Shown one piece after another: positions 1 through 8,636 of a DNA stretch of 64,000 nucleotides. Source of the DNA: Saprospiraceae bacterium (lineage in GTDB: Bacteria; Bacteroidota; Bacteroidia; Chitinophagales; Saprospiraceae); NCBI GenBank assembly GCA_016717655.1, contig JADKFC010000003.1:248001-312000 (forward strand), read 5' to 3'. The position numbers were made by a program, and so were the translations under genes. The notes under the pieces were generated by a model. The model worked only from the letters and a program-made list of their open reading frames with translations. It did no database searches and was not told the DNA's origin. Numbering within the stretch: position 1 is the stretch's first letter; every line of letters starts with the position of its first letter.

Positions 1-689
1 GAGACATTCTTTTCTTCATCGACAACATCTTCCGTTTTACCCAGGCAGGTTCAGAGGTTTCAGCCCTTTTGGGAAGGATGCCTTCAGCGGTGGGTTATCA
101 ACCAACCCTGGCCACAGAAATGGGTTTGATGCAGGAAAGAATTACCTCTACCAAAAGAGGTTCCATTACTTCTGTGCAGGCGGTTTACGTACCTGCGGAT
201 GACCTTACTGACCCGGCGCCTGCTACTACCTTTGCGCACTTGGATGCCACTACGGTTTTGAGTCGTAAAATTGCATCTTTGGGTATTTATCCGGCGGTGG
301 ATCCATTGGATTCAACTTCCAGGATTCTTGACCCAGCAGTCATTGGTGAAGAACACTACAATACAGCACAGGCAGTTAAAAACATCCTTCAGAGGTACAA
401 TGAATTGCAAGACATCATTGCCATCCTGGGTATGGAAGAACTTTCAGAAGAGGATAAGCTGGTGGTACACAGAGCAAGGAGGGTACAAAGATTCCTTTCT
501 CAACCTTTCCACGTGGCCGAGCAGTTTACGGGTATGCCAGGTGTTTTGGTTCCAATTGAAGAAACCATCAAAGGATTCAATATGATCATGAACGGAGAAT
601 GCGACAGGTATCCTGAAGCAGCATTTAACCTCAAAGGTTCTATTGAAGATGTTATCAAAGCCGGAGAAAAAATGTTGGCAGAAGCCTAA
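1..689 (+). CDS. atpD: F-type ATP synthase subunit beta, C-terminal part
   Basis: Catalytic beta subunit of the F1 sector, which makes ATP from ADP and phosphate using the ion gradient. The gene enters from the left edge, so only about the last 229 residues are present. The reading frame is open from base 3 and starts in the Walker B strand (LFFIDN), followed by the very conserved FRFTQAGSEVSALLGR and PSAVGYQPTL segments. The EELSEED loop that contacts the gamma subunit lies near 435-455. The gene ends in TAA and is followed 23 bp later by atpC, the usual Bacteroidota order. Identification is secure; the N-terminal half, with the P-loop, is outside the window. Confidence 0.97.
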   Translation, partial: DILFFIDNIFRFTQAGSEVSALLGRMPSAVGYQPTLATEMGLMQERITSTKRGSITSVQAVYVPADDLTDPAPATTFAHLDATTVLSRKIASLGIYPAVDPLDSTSRILDPAVIGEEHYNTAQAVKNILQRYNELQDIIAILGMEELSEEDKLVVHRARRVQRFLSQPFHVAEQFTGMPGVLVPIEETIKGFNMIMNGECDRYPEAAFNLKGSIEDVIKAGEKMLAEA

Positions 690-712
690 TCACCAAAGAT
701 CAATAGTAAATA

Positions 713-961
713 ATGAACCTTGTAGTTTTAACCCCAGAACAAGAACTTTTTAACGGAGCCATTACTTCCGTTAAGGTTCCGGGTACAAAAGGGCAATTCG
801 AAATATTAAAAGGCCACGCGCCTATTGTTTCTTCCCTGTCAGCAGGTGTAGTCAGAATAGTAGACGCAACAGGACAACGATCAGAAATAACTGTGGAAAA
901 AGGATTTATAGAGGTGTTAAGAGATGAGGTTTCTGTGCTTGTTCAATTGGCGAAGAAATAA
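713..961 (+). CDS. atpC: F-type ATP synthase subunit epsilon (short form)
   Basis: Epsilon subunit of the F1 central stalk, which couples rotor movement to catalysis. The 82 residues match the N-terminal beta-sandwich domain only (start MNLVVLTPEQELFNG, then GTKGQFEILKGHAPIVSSL). The C-terminal helical hairpin that acts as an inhibitor in longer homologues is absent. Short epsilon subunits of this kind are common in Bacteroidota, so this is probably not a truncation. It is the last gene of the atp operon: a strong hairpin with a T tract follows within 50 bp. Confidence 0.93.
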   Translation: MNLVVLTPEQELFNGAITSVKVPGTKGQFEILKGHAPIVSSLSAGVVRIVDATGQRSEITVEKGFIEVLRDEVSVLVQLAKK

Positions 962-1009
962 AATATTAACTCCTATTTTGCAGCAATGCTTTATGGATTA
1001 AAGTGAAGG

Positions 1010-1042
1010 AGGCTCTGATTTTTATCAGGGCCTTTCTTTTTT
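1010..1042 (+). terminator. Rho-independent terminator of the atp operon
   Basis: The inverted repeat GGCTCTGAT / ATCAGGGCC around a short T loop is followed by a T-rich tract. It sits about 50 bp after the atpC stop codon and separates it from the convergent sigma-factor gene. Confidence 0.85.
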
Positions 1043-1044
1043 AC

Positions 1045-1079
1045 AAAAAAAAACGGTGCAGCTTCTAACACCGCACCGT
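1045..1079 (-). terminator. Rho-independent terminator of the sigma-factor gene
   Basis: On the minus strand ACGGTGC pairs with GCACCGT and is followed by nine T residues (the A run at 1045-1053 on the plus strand). It lies 25 bp beyond the stop of the minus-strand sigma-factor gene and back to back with the atp terminator. Confidence 0.85.
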
Positions 1080-1103
1080 CAATATTCGTAGTCCTTTTGA
1101 TTT

Positions 1104-1643
1104 TTAAGCAGTAGCCTTCTCTCTCATGGCAAACAAATCACCATACATCGAACGCATCTGCTCTTTTAACTCTTTCCTTGCAAAAAATATCCTGCTCTTT
1201 ACAGTACCAAGTGGTAGATTCAACTCATCTGCAATCTCCTGGTATTTGAACCCATCATAATGCATTTCGAAGGGTATTCTGATCGAATCTTCCAACTGAT
1301 TGATGATGCCCATCAACTCTTGCATGAACAGGTTCCTTGAACCTTCATTTTCAAGCGAAACATTTCCTGAATTGAGATAATATAAATTATCAGTTGTGTC
1401 AACGATCGTAGCAGACTTTACTTTCTTGCGATAGTTGTTGATAAATATATTTTTCATGATTGTAAACAACCATGCCTTAAAATTAGTACCAGGTGTAAAC
1501 TTGTCTTTATTGGTCAAAGCCCTGAAAGCCGTCTCCTGATATAGGTCCTTTGCCTCTTCCTGACTCTTAGTGAGGTTGTAAGCAAAAGAATGCAGCGAAG
1601 CATTTAACTGATTCAACTGACCATAGAATTCTATCGTAGACAT
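1104..1643 (-). CDS. RNA polymerase sigma factor, sigma-70 family, ECF-like
   Basis: A 179-residue protein with only the two core domains of an ECF sigma factor. Region 2 lies at about residues 20-80 (DLYQETAFRALTNKDKF, then FKAWLFTIMKNIFINNYRK) and binds the -10/-7 element and core polymerase. Region 4 lies at about 110-170, with the helix-turn-helix YQEIADELNLPLGTVKSR. Signal-input domains are absent and no anti-sigma gene is adjacent, so its control is unknown. It stands alone between two terminator-bounded units. Its own promoter is a near-ideal Bacteroidota housekeeping promoter at 1665-1695. Stand-alone ECF factors of this size are common in Bacteroidota; the regulon cannot be read from the sequence. 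Confidence 0.9.
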   Translation of the reverse strand: MSTIEFYGQLNQLNASLHSFAYNLTKSQEEAKDLYQETAFRALTNKDKFTPGTNFKAWLFTIMKNIFINNYRKKVKSATIVDTTDNLYYLNSGNVSLENEGSRNLFMQELMGIINQLEDSIRIPFEMHYDGFKYQEIADELNLPLGTVKSRIFFARKELKEQMRSMYGDLFAMREKATA

Positions 1644-1664
1644 TTTGTTTTATTTTTGGTCTTA

Positions 1665-1695
1665 CAAAGATAATAAACTGTTTAATTTAAATCAA
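1665..1695 (-). promoter_or_regulatory. Bacteroidota-type promoter of the sigma-factor gene
   Basis: On the minus strand the -33 element TTG (plus-strand CAA at 1693-1695) is separated by 20 bp from the -7 element TATCTTTG (plus-strand CAAAGATA at 1665-1672). This matches the published Bacteroidota consensus TTG-N(about 19-21)-TAnnTTTG. The start codon lies 21 bp further on, after an A-rich leader without a Shine-Dalgarno sequence, as is usual in this phylum. Confidence 0.7.
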
Positions 1696-1901
1696 TAAAT
1701 AATTAAACAAAAAGAATGAATCTAAATATAAATATACCTAACATATTGAAATTCAGAACTTACTTTTTTAATATTAATATTAATTTAACAGAATATTCAA
1801 AAAATGCTGAAACAAACTGTCAGCTGTACGACGTTTTATTCGCATTTCGACCCTCCTTCTTTCATCTAAATCAGGATGATCTGGCTTAACTTTGTTTCCT
1901 C

Positions 1902-2519
1902 ATGCTTCAATCCTGTTATATAGACCAAGGTTTGGAAGCCGGCTGCGATGAAGCCGGTCGAGGGTGCCTGGCAGGTCCGGTTTTTGCTGCTGCTGTCATT
2001 CTTCCGCACAATTTTCAGCATCCTACCATCAACGATTCAAAAAAATTAAGCGCCAGAGATAGAAAGGAGTTTAAGTCATATATTGAAGAAAACGCCCTTG
2101 CCTTTGCCATTGGCTCAAAGGACCACCAACAAATTGACCAGCTCAATATTCTCAGAGCATCTATTTTGTCTATGCACCAGGCTGTTGATAACCTTAAAAT
2201 GGTGCCCGACAGACTATTGATCGATGGCAATCGGTTTTATGCGTATGGAAAGCTACCTCATTTTTGCTTTGTAAAAGGGGATGGCAAATTTCTTTCGATT
2301 GCTGCTGCCTCCATCCTTGCCAAAACCTACAGAGATGAATATATGGAAGCCATGGACCTCCAATACCCGGGGTATGGCTTTGCCGAACATAAGGGCTACC
2401 CAACACCAGCCCATCGCCAGGCCATAGCCAAATTGGGTCCGTGCCCAATCCATAGGATGTCTTTTCGGTTGTTGCCTTTAATACCTAATCTTTTACTCTT
2501 TAATGAAGCCACTCAATGA
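1902..2519 (+). CDS. rnhB: Ribonuclease HII
   Basis: Endonuclease that cuts RNA in RNA-DNA hybrids and removes misincorporated ribonucleotides. The hallmark CDEAGRGCLAGPV near residue 15 supplies the first catalytic acidic residues. DSKKLSARDR (about 45), LLIDGN (about 105), KGDGKFLSIAAASILAKT and the HKGYPTPAH block follow in the family order. Its 205 residues are a normal length. A candidate -7 element TAACTTTG at 1887-1894 lies only 7 bp before the start codon, so transcripts may be almost leaderless. The stop codon overlaps the next start in an ATGA, so it is probably cotranscribed with the following two genes. Confidence 0.96.
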   Translation: MLQSCYIDQGLEAGCDEAGRGCLAGPVFAAAVILPHNFQHPTINDSKKLSARDRKEFKSYIEENALAFAIGSKDHQQIDQLNILRASILSMHQAVDNLKMVPDRLLIDGNRFYAYGKLPHFCFVKGDGKFLSIAAASILAKTYRDEYMEAMDLQYPGYGFAEHKGYPTPAHRQAIAKLGPCPIHRMSFRLLPLIPNLLLFNEATQ

Positions 2520-3160
2520 TGAAACTACATTCTTTTGTATTCAATGATTTCGAAGAGAACACTTACATCTTGTACGATGAAGTGATCCGACAATGTATCA
2601 TTATTGACCCGGGCAACAATGGCACCGCAGAGAATGGTGAGATGGCCGCTTTCATAGAAGGTCATCAGCTAAAGCCAATCCAACTCATCAATACCCATTG
2701 TCACATTGATCATGTATTGGGCAACGCCTGGATTCAGTCAAAGTATGGCTTATACCCCGTGGCCCACAGAGGTGAAATCCCGGTTTTAGCCTCGTGTGAG
2801 CGGGTAGCACAGATGTATGGCATACCCTACATACCTTCACCTCCAATTGCCGATTTTTTGGATGAAGGTCAAACTGTACAACTGGGAGAAAACATTCTGC
2901 ACGTTTTGTTTTGTCCCGGCCATTCACCTGCCAGCATCTGCCTTTATTGGAAAGAAGGCAAACTGCTGATAGCCGGTGATGTACTATTTCACAGAAGCAT
3001 TGGTCGTACCGACTTGCCTGGGGGCGATTACGATACCCTTATTGAAAGCATCAACTCCAGATTGATGGTTCTACCCGACGATGTAGCGGTGTACCCCGGC
3101 CACGGCATTCCCACCACCATTGGGGAGGAACGCAGTTTTAATCCATTTTTAAATCCCTGA
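2516..3160 (+). CDS. Metallo-beta-lactamase-fold hydrolase (glyoxalase II-like)
   Basis: A 214-residue zinc hydrolase of the metallo-beta-lactamase fold. The signature THCHIDH at about residues 60-66 is the HxHxDH metal site. Further metal ligands are the His in CPGHSPAS (about 140), the Asp in IAGDVLF (about 162) and the His in YPGHG (about 197). This set is that of the glyoxalase II / YcbL-like branch, which hydrolyses thioesters such as S-lactoylglutathione in characterised members. The real substrate cannot be told from sequence. It overlaps rnhB by 4 bp and the following esterase gene by 1 bp. Confidence 0.88.
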   Translation: MMKLHSFVFNDFEENTYILYDEVIRQCIIIDPGNNGTAENGEMAAFIEGHQLKPIQLINTHCHIDHVLGNAWIQSKYGLYPVAHRGEIPVLASCERVAQMYGIPYIPSPPIADFLDEGQTVQLGENILHVLFCPGHSPASICLYWKEGKLLIAGDVLFHRSIGRTDLPGGDYDTLIESINSRLMVLPDDVAVYPGHGIPTTIGEERSFNPFLNP

Positions 3161-4575
3161 TGATGGTTTTTGATACAAAACGCGGTTACTATTTGGGCTT
3201 ATTTTTAACCCCTCTTTTTTTGGGACTGTTTTTTCCTGCGAGTAAGGCCCAGCTTACCATCAGGGTCACCAGTTGGCCCTCTCAACCAGCCACACCCGAA
3301 ATTTATCTGGCTGGCAACTTCAATGGTTGGAACCCTGGTCTCTCAGGCTATCAGCTCAAATTGGATTCAGGGGGAGTATATACCATTACCATCCAACCAT
3401 CTCCGGCTAATCTCGAATTTAAGTTTACCCGTGGAAGTTGGTCAACAGTAGAAAAAAATGCCGCAGGTCAGGATATTGCCAATAGAAAATTCACCTATAA
3501 TGGAAGCCCTGCCACCCTCAACCTTTCTATTGCCGGATGGGGAGGAGGCAGTCAGACATCTACTGCCTCGGCTAATGTGGTTTTGTTGGACGATGATTTG
3601 CCAATTAAAAGTCTGCAAAGAAGCAGAAAGATTTGGCTGTACCTGCCACCAGACTATCACAGCAAGCCTGACAAAATATACCCAGTGATCTACATGCTGG
3701 ATGGCCAGAATGTATTTGACAATGCAACTTCCTTTTCAGGTGAATGGAGGGTGGATGAAACACTCGACAGCCTCTTCCAAAAAGGCGATGGTGGCTGCAT
3801 TGTGGTGGCCATTGCCAATGGAGAAGCCCAACGAATCAATGAATACTCCCCCTGGATCCATGCCCAATACGGAGGTGGTGACGGAGAAAAGTTTTTGTTG
3901 TTTCTGACAGAGGAACTCAAGCCTTATATTGACCAACACTATAGAACAAGACCTGAGTCTGATCAAACTGCCATCATGGGCAGCAGCATGGCTGGCCTCT
4001 TTAGCTTTTATGCCGGCTTTGAAAGACCCGATGTTTTTGGTCGACAAGCCCCAATGTCAACTTCTTTTTGGTTTGCCCCGGCTGCATTTAATTGGATCAA
4101 AGACAAAGTGCCTGCTAACAAGGATATAAAAGTGTACTTGACAGTGGGAACCAAAGAGGGAGGCAGCCAGTTAATGGATATGCAAAAAATGTACAATCTC
4201 CTTTTACAGGAAGGGTTTGATTCAGAAAAAATAAAGGCCGACAGCGACACCAATGAAGGTCACAATGAGCAGTATTGGAGTAAAAAATTCCCCGTTGTTT
4301 ATCAATGGTTGATGGCACAAAATTTTGTCTTTACCTCAGAAAACCCAAAGCCGGAAAAAAGATACATCCATTGTCAGGATTCCACCTGCTTTTACGAGGG
4401 AGTGGCCTGTGATGACTGTGAAGTAGAAATTTTGGATCTTTCCGGTAAACTGATAGTCCGAAAAAAAATGGATCAAAACTTATCCTGGATCATACCGGAT
4501 TTAAAGCTTGCCATTTTTAAGGTAGTTAGCAGGAAAGGGGTGATTCACACTGAAAAATACATCGCTGACAAGTAG
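3160..4575 (+). CDS. Secreted esterase with N-terminal glycogen-binding-like domain
   Basis: A 471-residue secreted alpha/beta-hydrolase. Residues 1-30 form a signal peptide. Residues about 32-120 resemble a CBM48/CBM20-type carbohydrate-binding fold (YLAGNFNGWNPG). Residues about 135-385 are an esterase of the putative-esterase/EstD family, with YMLDGQNVFD, the nucleophile motif MGSSMAG near residue 274 and a late His in NEGHNEQYW. The last 80 residues (EILDLSGKLIVRKK, then IFKVVSRKG) look like a divergent T9SS type A sorting domain, so the protein is probably exported and may be surface-bound. It is the last gene of the rnhB unit and faces the ctp gene with a 3-bp gap. The substrate is unknown. 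Confidence 0.82.
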   Translation: MMVFDTKRGYYLGLFLTPLFLGLFFPASKAQLTIRVTSWPSQPATPEIYLAGNFNGWNPGLSGYQLKLDSGGVYTITIQPSPANLEFKFTRGSWSTVEKNAAGQDIANRKFTYNGSPATLNLSIAGWGGGSQTSTASANVVLLDDDLPIKSLQRSRKIWLYLPPDYHSKPDKIYPVIYMLDGQNVFDNATSFSGEWRVDETLDSLFQKGDGGCIVVAIANGEAQRINEYSPWIHAQYGGGDGEKFLLFLTEELKPYIDQHYRTRPESDQTAIMGSSMAGLFSFYAGFERPDVFGRQAPMSTSFWFAPAAFNWIKDKVPANKDIKVYLTVGTKEGGSQLMDMQKMYNLLLQEGFDSEKIKADSDTNEGHNEQYWSKKFPVVYQWLMAQNFVFTSENPKPEKRYIHCQDSTCFYEGVACDDCEVEILDLSGKLIVRKKMDQNLSWIIPDLKLAIFKVVSRKGVIHTEKYIADK

Positions 4576-4578
4576 CCA

Positions 4579-6189
4579 TTACTTGAGCTTCACCTGCCCA
4601 CTTGTATATTTAAGAGCCGCCTTGATAAAGGCATCATCTTTACCAGCTTCTTTGGCTTGCGCAATCGGGTCTCCGTTGCTTTTTAGGTATTGCCAGCTTT
4701 GTTTCAATATACCAGCCACCTTGTTCTTTATTTTATTGCCCGGAACATACGTAGGATCTGTATTTTTTAAATACACCAAATACGATGATGTAAGGGCGTT
4801 GATATCGGCTTCTTTTTCTAATGTTATTTTTCCTTGTAACATTTGGGTGCACAAAAAGGGCATCACCTGGCTTTGTAAAACCTGAAATTCGTGGCCATAT
4901 TCTAAGGTGTCACCGGCAATAAAAATTTCTGGATCAATGCCACCGCCTCCGTAAACAGGTCTTCTAAGGTTCAGGGTATGGAATATTTTTTTCTTACTAT
5001 TAGCATCCCTTGTATTGGGTTCAAAGGGAGATCTTTGGTACACTTCATCTTCGTAGCTGGCCAGGTCTGTAATCTCTTTTTGGATGGATCGACCGCTAGG
5101 TGTAAAATAGCGTGCGGTAGTCAACCTGATGGCACCTCCATTGGATAGTGGAAACTGTTCTTGTACCAAACCTTTTCCATAGGTGCGTCTGCCAATGATG
5201 ATGCCCCGATCATGGTCCTGGATCGCTCCCGCAATAACCTCTGAACCCGAAGCAGAATATTCATCTACCAGTACGGCTATTTTGCCTACGTTAAAAAAAG
5301 TTTTACCGTTGGTGAGATAATCCTGACGTTGTGCATTCCTCCCTTCCGTATACACGATTATTTTTTCGTTCTCTTTGATGAGCTGATTGATGATTTTTGT
5401 GGCCTGGGGCAGATAACCTCCAGGATTTCCTCTAAGATCCAGAATCAGATTTTTAGCCTTTTCATTCACAATCAACTTTTCCAGATTTTCCATAAACTCC
5501 TGATAGGTATTGCTGCTAAATTGTTTGATTTGAATATAGGCAGTTGAGTCATCAATTTTGTACGCCACATCTGCAGAGTGAATGGCAATCTGATCCAAAC
5601 TTACATTTTTGATCAAACCCTGTGGCACCCCCTTTCTTTTGATTTCCAGCTTTACACTTTGATTGGAAGAGCGAAGTCGATCTCTGATGGCATCAAACGA
5701 CATTTTTACACCGGCCACTACAGTATCATCTATGGCGATGATCTGGTCCAGCTGTTTCAAACCTGCTTTATCAGCAGGTGACCCTGTTACCACCTTAAGT
5801 ATGACAACGGTATCCTGGATGTAGTAACTTTCTATGCCAATGCCTTTAAAACTGCCGTCCATGGTTTCATTGACCTCACGCAATTCGGCAGGACTGAAGT
5901 ACATAGAGTGGGGATCCAGTTTCTGGACGATGGCCTTTATGGCTTCTTCCATAAGGGTATCGGGTGTAATGCCATCAACATATCGGGATTCAATAAATCG
6001 GATAACTTCTTCGACCCTGCCCAGGCTGACAAAAGAGGAGTCCACCTTTTTTACCAGCCTCTCTGTTTTATCGTTCATCTTGTAACCCAGCAGCATGCCC
6101 ACAGACATCATGATAGCCAATAGGAAAGGCTGCCATATCTCATACTTTTTAGGGTTGATGTTTTGCTCTTCGTTATTTTCCTGAACCAT
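4579..6189 (-). CDS. S41 family C-terminal-processing protease
   Basis: Periplasmic or membrane-anchored serine protease of the CtpA/tail-specific family. A single N-terminal membrane segment lies at about residues 18-36. A PDZ domain follows at about 95-185 (GIGIESYYIQDTVVILKVV, SPADKAGLKQLDQIIAID) and the S41 catalytic core at about 200-400. The nucleophile Ser is in YSASGSE and the general base Lys in RTYGKGLVQ. The GNPGGYLPQA segment is also typical. Its 536 residues are normal for Bacteroidota homologues. It lies 127 bp downstream of the parvulin genes on the same strand, which suggests a shared role in envelope protein quality control. Confidence 0.93.
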   Translation of the reverse strand: MVQENNEEQNINPKKYEIWQPFLLAIMMSVGMLLGYKMNDKTERLVKKVDSSFVSLGRVEEVIRFIESRYVDGITPDTLMEEAIKAIVQKLDPHSMYFSPAELREVNETMDGSFKGIGIESYYIQDTVVILKVVTGSPADKAGLKQLDQIIAIDDTVVAGVKMSFDAIRDRLRSSNQSVKLEIKRKGVPQGLIKNVSLDQIAIHSADVAYKIDDSTAYIQIKQFSSNTYQEFMENLEKLIVNEKAKNLILDLRGNPGGYLPQATKIINQLIKENEKIIVYTEGRNAQRQDYLTNGKTFFNVGKIAVLVDEYSASGSEVIAGAIQDHDRGIIIGRRTYGKGLVQEQFPLSNGGAIRLTTARYFTPSGRSIQKEITDLASYEDEVYQRSPFEPNTRDANSKKKIFHTLNLRRPVYGGGGIDPEIFIAGDTLEYGHEFQVLQSQVMPFLCTQMLQGKITLEKEADINALTSSYLVYLKNTDPTYVPGNKIKNKVAGILKQSWQYLKSNGDPIAQAKEAGKDDAFIKAALKYTSGQVKLK

Positions 6190-6316
6190 TAGAAGCTATA
6201 ATACATATTCCTTGCCAAAACCTGCAAAGAGGAAGGGAAGGGGCGATATTTTCAAAAAAAAATGTTCCAACTCCGAACCCTGGTCTAATTTTATAATGAA
6301 AGTTGTCCCGGAAGTT

Positions 6317-7666
6317 TTATTCAGTAGTATGAATCCACTTGCTCAGATTGTTGCAATCCATGAAAAGGAGGTCCACATCTATGTAGGCTTTTTTCATCTT
6401 ATCTTCGATCCAGGTATTAAAATACTGCGATTTTTTACTCTCTTTAGCGTAGTAAGAAATCTTGTCATAATCCTGTTTGAGGTTGGCCTGATGGGGTTTT
6501 GATTTGGACTGTAATTTCAATAAACGATACATTTTGTCTCCTTTCAAATCCTTAAACTCTATGACCTTAGACAGGCTGCCAATAGCCAATTTGTCTATGG
6601 CAAAATAGGTATCAGGATCGAGGTCTTTGGTTTCAAAGTAATTGTTACCGGTATTGGGATTTTTCATCTTGCCATTGTTAGAATAACTGGGCAGGGTTTT
6701 CAGTGAATATTTTTTAACGGCCTGTTCAAAGCTCAAACTATCAGAGCTTATGAGCACTCTTATCGAGTCTAGTTTCTGATTGGCCAGGTCTCTGTCGGCC
6801 TGGGTGATGTCTGGAGAGATCAAAATGTGGCGGGCACGTACGCTGTTTCCCTTCCTTTCCATCAATTGGATGATGTGAAAACCAAATTCTGTTTCTACCA
6901 CATCTGATACTTCATTGGGTTGTAGCGTAAATACAGCGGCTTCAAACTCAGGTACATAAATCCCTCTTTTGGCAAAGCCAAGGTCTCCCCCTCTTTTGGC
7001 AGATTCTGTGTCTTCAGAGTATTTGGTAGCCAGTCCGGCAAAATCTTCTCCTTTTGAAATTCTTTCTTTCAATTCATTGGCCAGGTCAAGGGCAAGTTTT
7101 TTTTCTGTTTCATTGACCTCTGGTGTAACCACTATTTCGCCCAATTCAACCTCTGAACTCAGATAGGGCAAACTGTCTTTGGGTATGCCGTTGTAAAACT
7201 CAATTACCTCTGCAGGAGTGATGGTCACATTGTCAATCAATTTGGACTGCATTCTTTCAGCCAAAAGTTTTTGACGCTGGTCTTCCCTGAATCGCTCTTT
7301 CATTTCACCAATCGTGGCACCGTAGTAATCTTCAAAAAAGGCCTCATCTCCATTCATTTGACGCAAAATAGATTCAAACCTGAAATTGAGCTGGCTTTCA
7401 ACTTCTTCCTCTGTTACTTCCACGCTGTCAAGCTTAGCTTGGTAAACGATCAGTTTCTGTGCTATCAGGTTTTTTAAAATTTCACACTTTGCATCTGCAT
7501 TGATTTTGGCTTTTGAAGCTACCATATAGGCATATTCATCTTCTACCTCTGAAAGCAAGATATTTTCTCCGCCTACCCGGGCCACCACCTTATCAACCAG
7601 ATAAGTCTGGGCAAATAGTTGGGGTACAGCGATGAGGGTCATAATTATGATAAAAGTGATTCTCAT
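6317..7666 (-). CDS. SurA-type periplasmic peptidyl-prolyl isomerase
   Basis: Parvulin-class chaperone/isomerase expected to escort outer-membrane proteins to the BAM machinery. The start chosen at 7666 gives an immediate signal peptide (MRITFIIIMTLIAVPQLFAQ). The frame is open 26 codons further upstream, but that stretch has no signal character. Residues about 24-150 form the SurA N-terminal helical domain (VVARVGGENILLSEVEDEY). Two parvulin domains follow, at about 170-280 (FAGLATKYSEDTESAKRGGDLGF, a strong match split here only by description) and about 285-400 (RARHILISPD), the second more divergent. It is the third gene of a minus-strand set that starts at 10604. Confidence 0.92.
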   Translation of the reverse strand: MRITFIIIMTLIAVPQLFAQTYLVDKVVARVGGENILLSEVEDEYAYMVASKAKINADAKCEILKNLIAQKLIVYQAKLDSVEVTEEEVESQLNFRFESILRQMNGDEAFFEDYYGATIGEMKERFREDQRQKLLAERMQSKLIDNVTITPAEVIEFYNGIPKDSLPYLSSEVELGEIVVTPEVNETEKKLALDLANELKERISKGEDFAGLATKYSEDTESAKRGGDLGFAKRGIYVPEFEAAVFTLQPNEVSDVVETEFGFHIIQLMERKGNSVRARHILISPDITQADRDLANQKLDSIRVLISSDSLSFEQAVKKYSLKTLPSYSNNGKMKNPNTGNNYFETKDLDPDTYFAIDKLAIGSLSKVIEFKDLKGDKMYRLLKLQSKSKPHQANLKQDYDKISYYAKESKKSQYFNTWIEDKMKKAYIDVDLLFMDCNNLSKWIHTTE

Positions 7667-7773
7667 GTCTTTAGAACAATTTTTGAACATCCGCTTAATG
7701 GATGTCCCAATGAAACGATTGAAAGCACAAAATGCCACTGACAAATCGTTAATTTATTTATAAACTATAATTC

Positions 7774-8631
7774 CTAACCTTCCGGCTCCAGGTAAAGCTT
7801 CACTTTTGAACTACCGAATTCTTTATCAAAGAGCTGTTGTTTTTTCTGTTTTAGTAACTTTATTTTTCTTTCGTTCAGGATTACTTTTTCAATCTTGGCC
7901 TCAATGTATTCAAAGGGCGGAACTTTATCAGCAGAGGCATAGCGAAAGATGCGAATAAAATACTCGTCGTCTTTGTATTTTTTTCGCATTTCTTTGTTTT
8001 CTCCATACCATGACCTGCTCACAAAATTTTTGGGCAACAGGGTTTCCAGTTGAGAAATGGTCTTCCAGGTATCGCCATCCAAATCGCTGTAATCGGCTTG
8101 CGTGTTGCAAAAAATAGTAATTGCTTCCAAATCATCTTTTTTCCAATCTTTGTAAAAATTGTCAAGTGATTTGGTTTCCCTTAAAAACCTTACAACTCTG
8201 TATTTGGCTATGGCTTCCGGTAGAATAAATTCATCGGAATGCTGATTGTAATATTGTTGTTTTTCCTCTTTGGTCACAAGCGTATCCAACAACTCTGTAG
8301 CCAACTTGGTCTCATAATTGTACAACAGTAAGGAAGAACGATAATCGTCAATCATTTTTTCAAGGTTGATGTCCTTGGGCAGGTTTTTTTCTGCCTCTAA
8401 AATCATCAGCTGATCTTTGACCCAGTTGTTGACTACTCCCTTTAAAATACGGATGGAATCTTCAGGAGAATTGCCAGCCTGCAATAAATTGGATACATCG
8501 GTCTCATATAACTTTCGACCCCCTACTTCTGCCAACATCTTGCCCTTGGATTTATCCGACTCACTACCGCTGCCAAAGCTGTTGCAGGCGGCCAGACAAA
8601 AAACAAGATATATGATAGATAGTAACCTCAA
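7774..8631 (-). CDS. Parvulin-related lipoprotein with SurA-like N-terminal domain
   Basis: A 285-residue lipoprotein. The signal peptide ends in a lipobox (FCLAAC, lipidated Cys at about residue 16) and is followed by a Ser/Gly-rich linker. Residues about 30-120 resemble the SurA N-terminal domain (EVGGRKLYETDVSNLL, then VVNNWVKDQLMILEAEKNL). A parvulin active-site domain is not recognisable in the C-terminal half, so it is probably a chaperone-only partner rather than an isomerase. It lies between two parvulin genes, only 5 bp after the upstream one. That position is conserved in Bacteroidota as I know them, which supports an outer-membrane biogenesis role. Confidence 0.78.
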   Translation of the reverse strand: MRLLSIIYLVFCLAACNSFGSGSESDKSKGKMLAEVGGRKLYETDVSNLLQAGNSPEDSIRILKGVVNNWVKDQLMILEAEKNLPKDINLEKMIDDYRSSLLLYNYETKLATELLDTLVTKEEKQQYYNQHSDEFILPEAIAKYRVVRFLRETKSLDNFYKDWKKDDLEAITIFCNTQADYSDLDGDTWKTISQLETLLPKNFVSRSWYGENKEMRKKYKDDEYFIRIFRYASADKVPPFEYIEAKIEKVILNERKIKLLKQKKQQLFDKEFGSSKVKLYLEPEG

Positions 8632-8636
8632 AGTTT

